A DNA stretch of 7,694 nucleotides from Chloroflexota bacterium (lineage in GTDB: Bacteria; Chloroflexota; Anaerolineae; Anaerolineales; UBA11579), in contig DNGN01000270.1 of the NCBI GenBank assembly GCA_003486225.1, positions 3,202 through 10,895 of the forward strand. The letters are read 5' to 3'. The position numbers and the translations under genes are program-made. Shown here piece by piece: positions 1 through 6,432 of this stretch (position 1 is its first letter; every line of letters starts with the position of its first letter). The notes under the pieces are model-generated. The model worked only from the letters and a program-made list of their open reading frames with translations. It was not told the origin of the DNA and searched no databases.

Positions 1-1254
1 CTACTGGTGGTCCTGCTGGCCTGGGGGCTCTTCTCTCTTGTGGGAGGGTACCGGGTATCATTTTCACTCGAGCGAGCCAGACTTCTCCCGGCAGCTATCG
101 GTGCACTGATCGCTCTTTTGGCCTTCGGAACGCTATTTATGCTCTATCCTGAAGGTATATCCTTTATGCTGCAGGCCTTCGCGGATTATTTCGTCATCTG
201 GTTTGGCGGGGGAATTGCAGTTGGCGGGGCTGCTATCGTTCAGGTTTTGTTAGCCCTTGCCGTTTACCAACCCTTCGCTCTATTGTTCGGCTTGCCGGTG
301 TTCTTTCAGAAGCGGAATTTCAACCAGCCATTGCTCGTTTTTCTAATGTGCGCATTTTTGGCGGTTCTCTTGCTGGCATGGCTTAATCCCGCGCGCCAGA
401 TCTGGATGACGGTCTGGGCACTTGTTCCGCTCTGGCTTTTGGCAGGCACTATTCTCAGCCGTTATCTGACGGCACCTCCTGAGCAAGGGCGGGTTTTGGT
501 GTGGGGAGAAACAGTCTTTTATCTGGTCTTGCTGGCATATTGGTGGTTAAACCTGGCGAAAATGACCACTGTTTTTGGGATTTTCATCTCTCCGGAGACG
601 AATGTTTTCGATTTTTCTTCCCTTGATCCCAACACCCAGGTCTTCCTGGTGCGGCTGCTGGTAACGATTCTGATCCCGCTTCTGATCCTGGTGATGACCT
701 TGATTATCTATCGCGGCTGGTCGCGGCAGGCTTCCTTCCAGGGTGTTACCTGGGCGGTGAGTTTGTTTATGGTTTTTTATCTGGTTTCGACAGGTTCGGG
801 ATTTACCGCCGATCTGCCCCAGGTGGCCGGGGAGCTTTGGGTGCAGGGGCCGTCTGCCGGATATGCTGATGAACTGGTGCAAGCCATCGAGGAGGCATCA
901 CTTCAGATCACCGGCACAGAGGATCAGCTGGAAATGGTTTACCAGGTCGATACCCCGCTGGTGCATTGGCTGCTGCGCAATTTTCCATATGCCAGTTTTG
1001 AACCGGTGATCAACCCGAATCAGCTGCCGCCAGTGATTCTTAATCAGAATTTTGATCTGGCTGGCTCGCTAGGCCAGTTTTACAGCGGACAGAACCATGC
1101 CTTACAATTAGAGCGCTTCTGGGATGGCCGTCCCATCCCACCAGATTTTGACCGCTGGCTGGTGTACCGCGAAACCCCGCTGGCCAAAGATTGGGTGGTT
1201 CTTTGGACGCGCAGCGACCTGTTTCCGCTTTATAATTCCTCCCCAGAAGAATAA
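1..1254 (+). CDS. Polytopic membrane protein, GT-C/PMT-like glycosyltransferase-related (5' partial)
   Basis: The reading frame is open from the first base and ends at TAA 1252-1254, so the N-terminus is missing; 417 codons are visible. Hydropathy read by eye gives about eight or nine membrane segments in the first 265 residues, with short loops, followed by a roughly 150-residue soluble C-terminal domain. That domain holds TPLVHWLLRNFPYASF, followed by a strand ending PPVILN, and near the end VYRETPLAKDWVVLWTRSDL. This resembles the WPLPWYLRD-type segment and the terminal YVRKDL-type segment of GT-C-fold membrane glycosyltransferase-related proteins (PMT/ArnT-like, Agl23-like), which use polyprenyl-phosphate-linked sugars. 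The catalytic N-terminal loop is outside the window, so the activity cannot be verified. cmk starts 33 bases downstream with no terminator between, so co-transcription is likely. The gene is certain; the family is a tentative inference. Confidence 0.85.
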   Translation, partial: LLVVLLAWGLFSLVGGYRVSFSLERARLLPAAIGALIALLAFGTLFMLYPEGISFMLQAFADYFVIWFGGGIAVGGAAIVQVLLALAVYQPFALLFGLPVFFQKRNFNQPLLVFLMCAFLAVLLLAWLNPARQIWMTVWALVPLWLLAGTILSRYLTAPPEQGRVLVWGETVFYLVLLAYWWLNLAKMTTVFGIFISPETNVFDFSSLDPNTQVFLVRLLVTILIPLLILVMTLIIYRGWSRQASFQGVTWAVSLFMVFYLVSTGSGFTADLPQVAGELWVQGPSAGYADELVQAIEEASLQITGTEDQLEMVYQVDTPLVHWLLRNFPYASFEPVINPNQLPPVILNQNFDLAGSLGQFYSGQNHALQLERFWDGRPIPPDFDRWLVYRETPLAKDWVVLWTRSDLFPLYNSSPEE

Positions 1255-1287
1255 ATCTCACCTGTAAAGGTTATTTTAGGAATAGAC

Positions 1288-1971
1288 ATGGTAAACACTA
1301 TTGCGCTTGATGGTCCAGCAGCCTCTGGAAAATCAACCGTAGGCGAGAAATTGGCTGAATACCTTGGATACTTGTTTTTTGATACTGGTGTGATGTACCG
1401 GGCGATCACCCTGGCCGCCATCGAGGCCGGGATACAAGTTGAAGATGAGCAAGCCTGCACAAAATTGGCTGAAGAGACGCAGATCGACGTGCGCCCACCC
1501 TCCAAGTCGGATGGTCGCCGGAATGACATCTTGATTGGGGGAGAAGACAAGACCTGGGAGATTCGTTCCTCGAAGGTGGACGCATATGTGTCGGTGGTTT
1601 CGGCCTATCCGGGTGTGCGCCAGGCATTGACCGAAAAACAGCGAGCGATCGGCAAGCGCGGGAAGGTTGTGATGGTCGGTAGGGATATCGGCACGGTGGT
1701 CATGCCCGATGCGACCCTGAAAATTTACCTGGATGCTTCGGTTGAAGAACGTGCCCGCCGCCGTTTCCAGGAGCGTGTCAGCCGGGGTGAGTCTGCGGAT
1801 TATGAGCAGGTTCTGGAAATTTTGCGACAAAGGGATTTGATCGATTCAAGCCGGGACGTTGCTCCCTTACGCCCTGCAGAAGATGCCGTATTGATTGATT
1901 CAGATTCTATGAGTGCTCAACAAGTGCTTGCCCGGCTTCTTGCCTTGGTGGCTGAAAAGGATCTCCGTTGA
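1288..1971 (+). CDS. cmk: Cytidylate kinase (CMP/dCMP kinase)
   Basis: This cytosolic enzyme transfers phosphate from ATP to CMP or dCMP in pyrimidine salvage and dNTP supply. The 227-residue length fits the usual bacterial enzyme. The P-loop GPAASGKST is at residues 9-17. DTGVMYRA (32-39) matches the family DTGAMYRA with Val for Ala. The NMP-binding part includes the SAYPGVRQAL stretch (105-114). GRDIGTVVMPDA (131-142) matches GRDIGTVVFPDA with Met for Phe. The LID and ATP-contact segment RDLIDSSRDVAPL is at 182-194 and the late IDSD at 203-206. ATG 1288 is chosen because AGGA at 1278-1281 lies 6 bases upstream and the P-loop then sits at the normal distance from the start. The stop TGA overlaps the start of the acyltransferase gene. 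A cmk-plsC pairing is also known from Firmicutes gene clusters. No key residue is missing. Confidence 0.97.
   Translation: MVNTIALDGPAASGKSTVGEKLAEYLGYLFFDTGVMYRAITLAAIEAGIQVEDEQACTKLAEETQIDVRPPSKSDGRRNDILIGGEDKTWEIRSSKVDAYVSVVSAYPGVRQALTEKQRAIGKRGKVVMVGRDIGTVVMPDATLKIYLDASVEERARRRFQERVSRGESADYEQVLEILRQRDLIDSSRDVAPLRPAEDAVLIDSDSMSAQQVLARLLALVAEKDLR
1957..1961 (+). promoter_or_regulatory. Ribosome binding site deciding the plsC start
   Basis: AAGGA lies inside the last codons of cmk. It is 6 bases from TTG 1968 but 12 bases from ATG 1974. The spacing favours TTG 1968, which also gives a 4-base TTGA overlap with the cmk stop, analogous to the common ATGA coupling. ATG 1974 would shorten the protein by only two residues and cannot be excluded. 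Confidence 0.55.
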
Positions 1972-2666
1972 CAATGCAACCACAGGCCTCTGCATGGCTG
2001 CAATTCAAGAGGAAGTTGCTCAAGTTCATCTTTCGACCCATCTTCCGCATCTTGTTCCGAATCCAGGTCAGCGGCCTGGAAAATGTACCCACGGGAACGG
2101 CCTATGTCATAGCAGCCAACCACGTGTCTCTCTTCGAGCCACCGCTGCTGCTGGCTTTCTGGCCCGAATATCCGGAAGTGGTTGCCGGGCACGATGTTTG
2201 GGACCGGCCGGGACAGAACCTGTTTGCAAAAGGTTACGGGGCAATCCCTGTGCGCCGGGGGGAATATGACCGCCAGGTGATCGACCGGATGCTGTCCGTT
2301 TTAGAGACGGACCGCCCGATGTTGATCTTTCCGGAGGGAGGGCGTTCTCACCATCTCGGCATGAGACGTGCAATGCCAGGGGTAGCGTACCTGATTGATA
2401 AGGCCGAGGCCCCGGTGGTGCCGGTAGCGGTAGAGGGTACCAGAGATGATTTATTTAAAGATGTTCTGCGCGGTAGACGGCCCCAGCTCGAATTGCATAT
2501 CGGGCAGGCTTTCCGTCTTCCGAAAATTCAAGCCAAGGGGGAATCAAGGCGGGAGGCCCGCCAGCTATATGCGGATGAGGTCATGCTAAAAATCGCCGCC
2601 ATGCTGCCAGAGGAATATCATGGGGTGTATACTGGACAGGTAGCGATTGGTTCTTCTCCGGAATAA
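1968..2666 (+). CDS. plsC: 1-acyl-sn-glycerol-3-phosphate acyltransferase (PlsC/LPLAT family)
   Basis: Enzymes of this family acylate lysophosphatidic acid to phosphatidic acid at the inner face of the membrane, the second acylation in phospholipid synthesis. The 232-residue length is typical. A basic, amphipathic N-terminus (about 12-32: KRKLLKFIFRPIFRILFR) could anchor it to the membrane. Motif I is NHVSLFEP (51-58), where the catalytic His52 is followed four residues later by Glu57 instead of the usual Asp. Motif II is GAIPVRRG (91-98), motif III FPEGGRS (121-127, usually FPEGTRS) and motif IV VVPVAVEGT (150-158). The start overlaps the cmk stop by 4 bases (TTGA), suggesting translational coupling; ATG 1974 is the alternative start. 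The acyl donor (acyl-ACP, acyl-CoA) and the exact lysolipid substrate cannot be read from sequence, so another LPLAT acceptor is possible. Confidence 0.92.
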   Translation: MTMQPQASAWLQFKRKLLKFIFRPIFRILFRIQVSGLENVPTGTAYVIAANHVSLFEPPLLLAFWPEYPEVVAGHDVWDRPGQNLFAKGYGAIPVRRGEYDRQVIDRMLSVLETDRPMLIFPEGGRSHHLGMRRAMPGVAYLIDKAEAPVVPVAVEGTRDDLFKDVLRGRRPQLELHIGQAFRLPKIQAKGESRREARQLYADEVMLKIAAMLPEEYHGVYTGQVAIGSSPE

Positions 2667-2780
2667 CCGCAGGATGCCAGCAAGCGTAGGGCGGACTAAG
2701 CATTAATGGCATAATTCTTGCACTTTATACCAATGTGCCATGATTGTGCTGTTCCTTTAACGGCGAAAAAAAAACCTAAA

Positions 2781-2789
2781 TGCTATAAT
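2781..2789 (+). promoter_or_regulatory. Extended -10 promoter for the histidine kinase gene
   Basis: TGCTATAAT is an exact extended -10 element (TGN plus TATAAT at 2784-2789). No good -35 hexamer is found 16-18 bases upstream, which is tolerated for extended -10 promoters. An A9 tract at 2766-2774 sits just upstream and may bend DNA or contact polymerase. The predicted start near A2796 leaves only about 13 untranslated bases before ATG 2809. This is read from sequence only. Confidence 0.55.
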
Positions 2790-2808
2790 TTCAATACATG
2801 GTAATCAT

Positions 2809-5800
2809 ATGAACTTTGTTGATAGCTTACTAGATCCATTGGGATACTTCGATTACCCGCGGGGGGCCATGGGGTGGTTCGTCTGGGTAGTAATTTTTGC
2901 CTTTAACCTGTGGCTGGTGCGACGTTGGCTGAAATATCAACATCATATGACCCGCTTCCGGCAGGCGATCCTGATCAGCATGCTGGTCCTCACCCCGCTA
3001 ACAGCCTTGTTCCTTGGCTTACAAATCCCGGCAGGCAGTGCGTTGCCAATGCCGGGCAAAACCGCTCTGCCATCCGGCGCTGTTTTGATGTTCTTTGCGG
3101 CAGTCCCCTGGACTTTATCAGCTGGTTTTCTGGGGCCCGTGTGGTCTGGGGTTATGGCGGCTGCCAGCGGATTGATCATCACCTATTATGACAGCCATAA
3201 TTTCTTTGTTCCTCTGATCTATCTATTATTGGGCTTGCTGTTTGGATGGTGCATGCGCCAACCATTCCGCACCCTGACCTACCGACTGCTGCGGATCCCG
3301 TTTATCTCAGGGGTTTTGCTGGTCCTGATTTATCCTTTGTTGATGTTATTCGGGGCCATGCTCGTGGCGGAAGGCACACTGACTGTCCGGTTTGATTACG
3401 CATTGTCCATTCTTCCCGGGTATATCCTGGCCTTTATGGGTCAGTTGGTGATGGGGTTGATATTTGCCCAGGTTGTTTCGATGGTTGTCCCGCAATCCTG
3501 GCACGGCAAGCAAGAGGCTCAACCCTCTCCCACAGAAGCCAGCCTGGAAGCGGGTTTGGTCTATAAATTGGTGCCCCTGGTGGGTGTGTTTGCCTTACTG
3601 ATGCTTTTTGCGGTCGGGGTTTCCATGGTGAATACCAATGTGGAACGATTGGCCGGACAAATGCGGAATGTGGCGATCTCGTCTGCCTCCTCGGTGCCCT
3701 TTTCCCTTGAGACGGGACAAAATTTAATCGGGCAGCTTGCCTTGGATGAGCGCTTATTTGCCTCGGACGATCCGGAAGTGCTCAAATCGCTGCTGGTGGA
3801 ATATCTCTACCGGGTGCCTTTCTTTACGCAATTCATCTACCTGGACCAAAATCAGGAATTAATCGCGGGGTATCCGAGTGAGGACCTGGATCACCTGTTC
3901 ATCCGAAATGAAGAAAAGGAGGCCATTGATCTGGCTTTGCGCGGGATTGGCTTCCAATCTTACAGCCTGACACCTGAACCAGGTGAAAAAGCTGGCCGTT
4001 TGGTCTTTGTGGTTTCAGTGCAAACCCCTTCCGGCCAAACCCGAGTGATCCTGGGACGCACAGTTTTGGACCAGAACCCGTTCTTCATCCCCGTATTGGA
4101 TAACCTGGGAATATTGAGCAGTTTGGGCGGGTCTGGTATGCTGCTGGATGAGATGGGGATGGTGCTCTACCATCCGGATTCGGACCTGGTGGGTACTTTT
4201 TACACTGGTGAGATCAATCTGCAGGAATCGCTGTATGATGCAAAGCACACCTCTCCAAGTGGCATTAGAGAAATTCTCTACGTTCAGCCAGTTCCGGGAC
4301 GCTCCTGGTCTATCGTGACCACGATTCCGGTGGCTGAGGCGCAGCAGCTGGCATTAGAAACTGCGCTGCCCCTCTTTTTTATGCTGCTGTTGCTGATGGT
4401 GGTGATGTATGGTGGATTGCGCATCGCAGTGCGTTCGGTCACAAGTTCTATCAGTGCCCTTGCTGGCGAGGCTCAGCTAATCTCTGGCGGTGATCTGACT
4501 CATTCCCTCAAAACCGAACGCGTGGATGAGGTTGGACAGCTGGCAAATGTGTTGGATGGTATGCGCGTGAATCTCAAAGCCCGTATGGATGAGATCAGTC
4601 GCCTGCTGATGATCAGTGAAGGGATTGCCTCTTCGATGGAGATGGAAAGCGCGGTCCAACCGATTTTGCAGGGTGCGCTTTCTACCGGAGCCTCGGCTGC
4701 CCGATTGGTGCTGACTGAATCAGCTGTACCAGATTATGATCAGGACATGCAAACCCACTTTGGGTTTGGTCCGTCTGCACTGACTTATAAAAATCTTGAT
4801 AACCAGATCCTTACTCTCACCGAGCACCAGCCAGAAGTTGTGCTGACGAACCCAGCCAGGGCGCGGCTGCAAAACCTGAACAAACCCCTGCCGCAGGCGG
4901 TGCTGGCTGTAGCTCTCTTCCATGAAAATGTGCAATACGGCGCCTTATGGGTGGCCTACGACCAACCGCATCGCTTCTCTCTCGAAGAACGGCAATTCAT
5001 GAGCGCTGTGGCCAGCCAGGCAGCTCTTGCAGCTTCGAATGCCCGTCTATTCCTCTCGGCCCAGCTGGGACGTGAGAGGATGGAAGCTATACTCGAATCC
5101 ACCCCCGAACCTGTATTGGTAACCGATCATAATGACTGCTTGCTACTGGCAAATCCTGCTGCCCAAAAATTACTTGGAAAACGTAAAGAAGAGTTGGAAG
5201 GCGTACAGGTCGACAAGATCATTCAGCAAAAACTGCTGCGCCAGCTGCTCACATCTGATGAGAAAGATCACGGCAGCTTGCCGATTGAAGTCGATTTTGG
5301 CAGCCAGATCTATTTTGCAACGGCCTCTCCCGTTCTGGTGGATGGCAAAAAGATGGGGCGGATCTGTTTGCTGCGTGATATTACCCACTATAAAGCATTG
5401 GATGCCATGAAATCTGATTTTGTGGATACGGTTAACCACGATCTGCGCTCCCCGCTGACCACAATGCGCGGCTATGCCACCATGTTGGAGATGGTGGGAG
5501 ATCTCAACGAGCAGCAAGCCCGGTATGTAGAAAAGATTGTGCAGGGCGTGGAGAACATGTCGCATATTGTGAACACGCTGTTAGATCTGGGTAGGATTGA
5601 AGCCGGTGTAGGCTTGAAGGTGGAAAAATTAGCCATATCTGATGTGGTGGGGCAGGTGGCCGAAGCCTTGCGCATGGAAGCGGTTCAGAAGCAAATTAAA
5701 TACCAACTCCTTCTGCCGGAGGCTACCCTTCCAGCAGTTGAAGGGGACAGTGCCCTATTGGAACGAGCTATCCAGAACCTGATTGACAATGCGATCAAAT

Positions 5801-6096
5801 ATACTGATCCCGGCGGTGAGGTTGCCATCAGCCTGAAGGTGGATACAGACCAGTTTGTGTTGATCGAGATTAAAGACAGCGGCGTCGGAATTTCTCCGGT
5901 AGATATGCCGCGGTTGTTCGAACGATTTTATCGCGGCGCCACAAAGACCGCCATCAGAGAGCGCGGCAGCGGCCTGGGATTGGCAATTGTCAAATCGATT
6001 GCTGAACGGCATCATGGGACAGTTTCGGCCAAGAGCCAGTTGGGCAAAGGGAGCGTTTTTACCCTGCGCATCCCGATCAAACAGCCTTCCGAGTAA
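2809..6096 (+). CDS. Membrane sensor histidine kinase, 7TM-dCACHE-HAMP-GAF-PAS-HisKA-HATPase
   Basis: A 1095-residue sensor kinase that should autophosphorylate on His and pass phosphate to a response regulator. The order is: about seven hydrophobic segments (residues 22-38, 53-72, 90-127, 133-148, 165-190, 204-227); a further membrane segment (252-274); an extracellular dCACHE-type sensor (about 275-515) with the typical MLLDEMGMVLYHPDSDLVG (444-462) and PVPGRSWSIVTTIP (494-507); a membrane segment (518-538); HAMP (about 538-595, with DEVGQLANVLDGM at 573-585); GAF (about 600-750); PAS (about 751-862); HisKA with NHDLRSPLT and phospho-acceptor His877; then the ATPase with N-box NLIDNAIKYT (990-999, Asn994), G1 DSGVGI (1023-1028), F-box LFERFYRG (1036-1043) and G2 GSGLGLAI (1053-1060). 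All catalytic boxes are intact. ATG 2809 has no Shine-Dalgarno site; ATG 2869 (residue 21) is a possible alternative. No receiver domain or adjacent response regulator is seen, so it appears orphan here. The ligand is unknown. Confidence 0.95.
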   Translation: MNFVDSLLDPLGYFDYPRGAMGWFVWVVIFAFNLWLVRRWLKYQHHMTRFRQAILISMLVLTPLTALFLGLQIPAGSALPMPGKTALPSGAVLMFFAAVPWTLSAGFLGPVWSGVMAAASGLIITYYDSHNFFVPLIYLLLGLLFGWCMRQPFRTLTYRLLRIPFISGVLLVLIYPLLMLFGAMLVAEGTLTVRFDYALSILPGYILAFMGQLVMGLIFAQVVSMVVPQSWHGKQEAQPSPTEASLEAGLVYKLVPLVGVFALLMLFAVGVSMVNTNVERLAGQMRNVAISSASSVPFSLETGQNLIGQLALDERLFASDDPEVLKSLLVEYLYRVPFFTQFIYLDQNQELIAGYPSEDLDHLFIRNEEKEAIDLALRGIGFQSYSLTPEPGEKAGRLVFVVSVQTPSGQTRVILGRTVLDQNPFFIPVLDNLGILSSLGGSGMLLDEMGMVLYHPDSDLVGTFYTGEINLQESLYDAKHTSPSGIREILYVQPVPGRSWSIVTTIPVAEAQQLALETALPLFFMLLLLMVVMYGGLRIAVRSVTSSISALAGEAQLISGGDLTHSLKTERVDEVGQLANVLDGMRVNLKARMDEISRLLMISEGIASSMEMESAVQPILQGALSTGASAARLVLTESAVPDYDQDMQTHFGFGPSALTYKNLDNQILTLTEHQPEVVLTNPARARLQNLNKPLPQAVLAVALFHENVQYGALWVAYDQPHRFSLEERQFMSAVASQAALAASNARLFLSAQLGRERMEAILESTPEPVLVTDHNDCLLLANPAAQKLLGKRKEELEGVQVDKIIQQKLLRQLLTSDEKDHGSLPIEVDFGSQIYFATASPVLVDGKKMGRICLLRDITHYKALDAMKSDFVDTVNHDLRSPLTTMRGYATMLEMVGDLNEQQARYVEKIVQGVENMSHIVNTLLDLGRIEAGVGLKVEKLAISDVVGQVAEALRMEAVQKQIKYQLLLPEATLPAVEGDSALLERAIQNLIDNAIKYTDPGGEVAISLKVDTDQFVLIEIKDSGVGISPVDMPRLFERFYRGATKTAIRERGSGLGLAIVKSIAERHHGTVSAKSQLGKGSVFTLRIPIKQPSE

Positions 6097-6167
6097 AAAA
6101 AACCACATATTCTGCTGATTCCAGGCGATTTTTGCTTAAAAAACTCAAAAATCTCTGAGTGAGGTTC

Positions 6168-6196
6168 TTGACATAATTGGTAAGCGTTCTTATAAT
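6168..6196 (+). promoter_or_regulatory. Perfect consensus housekeeping-sigma promoter for rpoC
   Basis: TTGACA (6168-6173) and TATAAT (6191-6196) match the sigma-70/SigA consensus at all twelve positions, with the optimal 17-base spacer. The start is expected about seven bases downstream, near 6202-6204, giving a leader of about 230 bases to the rpoC ATG. It lies about 70 bases after the kinase stop, so rpoC need not depend on readthrough from the kinase gene. Confidence 0.85.
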
Positions 6197-6220
6197 TATC
6201 CATCTGGGCAAATATTAGCC

Positions 6221-6310
6221 ATGAAAAGACGAGCGAGCACTGGAGAAAAACCTTCTCGTGTGCTTGCTTCGTTTTGTGTGTTTTATAGCACATGTACTCG
6301 AACAAAATGA
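6221..6310 (+). other. Possible leader peptide ORF, 29 codons
   Basis: ATG 6221 begins about 18 bases after the predicted transcription start and runs 29 codons to TGA 6308-6310. The product starts MKRRASTGEKPSRV and is strongly basic. It spans the whole terminator-like hairpin. No clear Shine-Dalgarno site precedes it (only GGG at 6206-6208). There is no run of one amino acid codon as in classic amino-acid attenuators. It could be chance; its position and its ATGA junction with the next short ORF are the only support. Confidence 0.2.
6224..6284 (+). terminator. Terminator-like hairpin in the rpoC leader (candidate attenuator)
   Basis: The outer stem pairs AAAA 6224-6227 with TTTT 6272-6275, CGA 6230-6232 with TCG 6269-6271, and GCGAGCAC 6233-6240 with GTGCTTGC 6260-6267 (one G-U pair). 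There is a 2-base bulge on the 5' side and a 1-base bulge on the 3' side. After a 2x2 internal loop, GAGAA 6243-6247 pairs with TTCTC 6253-6257 around a 5-base loop. U-rich sequence at the base and after it (TTTT, GTGTG, TTTT to 6284) resembles an intrinsic terminator, though the U-run is interrupted. It lies downstream of the rpoC promoter, so it would act on the rpoC transcript itself or end a short RNA of about 80 bases. Confidence 0.55.
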
Positions 6311-6432
6311 TTATACATAATCCTAATTTTGGAATTTTATGGAAACGATGGAAAGCAATCAGGATGGGGCGAAACAATAAATATAATGATTATCAGGAAA
6401 TAGTTTCTCAATTACTCAGGAGGCGCTTTTAA
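6307..6432 (+). other. Possible upstream ORF coupled to rpoC, 41 codons
   Basis: This frame runs from ATG 6307 (or ATG 6292, giving 46 codons) to TAA 6430-6432. Its stop shares one base with the rpoC start (TAATG), and ATG 6307 overlaps the TGA of the preceding short ORF (ATGA). The predicted peptide is basic, with a WKRW segment and a C-terminal LLRRRF encoded partly by the rpoC Shine-Dalgarno bases. No Shine-Dalgarno site is seen for its own start and no family is recognised. It may be a coupled leader ORF or chance. Confidence 0.2.
6418..6423 (+). promoter_or_regulatory. Strong Shine-Dalgarno site for rpoC
   Basis: AGGAGG lies 8 bases before ATG 6432. It is the best ribosome binding site in the window and fixes the rpoC start, which also puts the first conserved beta-prime residues at the expected distance. 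Confidence 0.9.

Larger units (their letters stand above)
6097..6431 (+). other. AT-rich rpoC leader and intergenic region
   Basis: This is the only long gap (335 bases) in the window. In order it holds: an A-rich stretch after the kinase stop; a weak 5-bp hairpin (6143-6147 with 6156-6160); a consensus promoter (6168-6196); a terminator-like hairpin (6224-6275) with T-runs; two short end-to-end ORFs (6221-6310 and 6307-6432); and a strong Shine-Dalgarno site before rpoC. It is visibly more AT-rich than the flanking genes. No rpoB and no recognised riboswitch or ribosomal-protein binding site was seen. Confidence 0.8.

Noticed and set aside
1333..1830. A 165-codon open frame on the minus strand opposite cmk
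   Set aside because: cmk on the plus strand shows every family motif across this stretch; the minus-strand product resembles no family I recognise.
2707..2715. A possible extended -10 (TGGCATAAT) upstream of the kinase gene
   Set aside because: It has one mismatch and no -35 partner, and a better promoter (TGCTATAAT, 2781-2789) lies closer to the gene.
2706..2741. Inverted repeat ATGGCATA (2706-2713) with TGTGCCAT (2734-2741) between plsC and the kinase gene
   Set aside because: Eight pairs including one wobble across a 20-base loop, with no T-run after it; too weak to call a terminator or operator without comparative data.
5170..5565. A 131-codon minus-strand frame inside the kinase gene
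   Set aside because: It is opposite the PAS and HisKA coding region, which is conserved in the plus frame, so it is a shadow frame.
6143..6160. Small hairpin ACTCA/TGAGT after the kinase stop
   Set aside because: Only five pairs. On the plus strand no T-run follows; a T6 run follows only in minus-strand orientation, where there is no gene to terminate.
6382..6387. A second TATAAT close to the rpoC start
   Set aside because: No -35-like hexamer at 15-19 bases and no extended TG; likely chance in AT-rich leader sequence, though it would bypass the hairpin if real.
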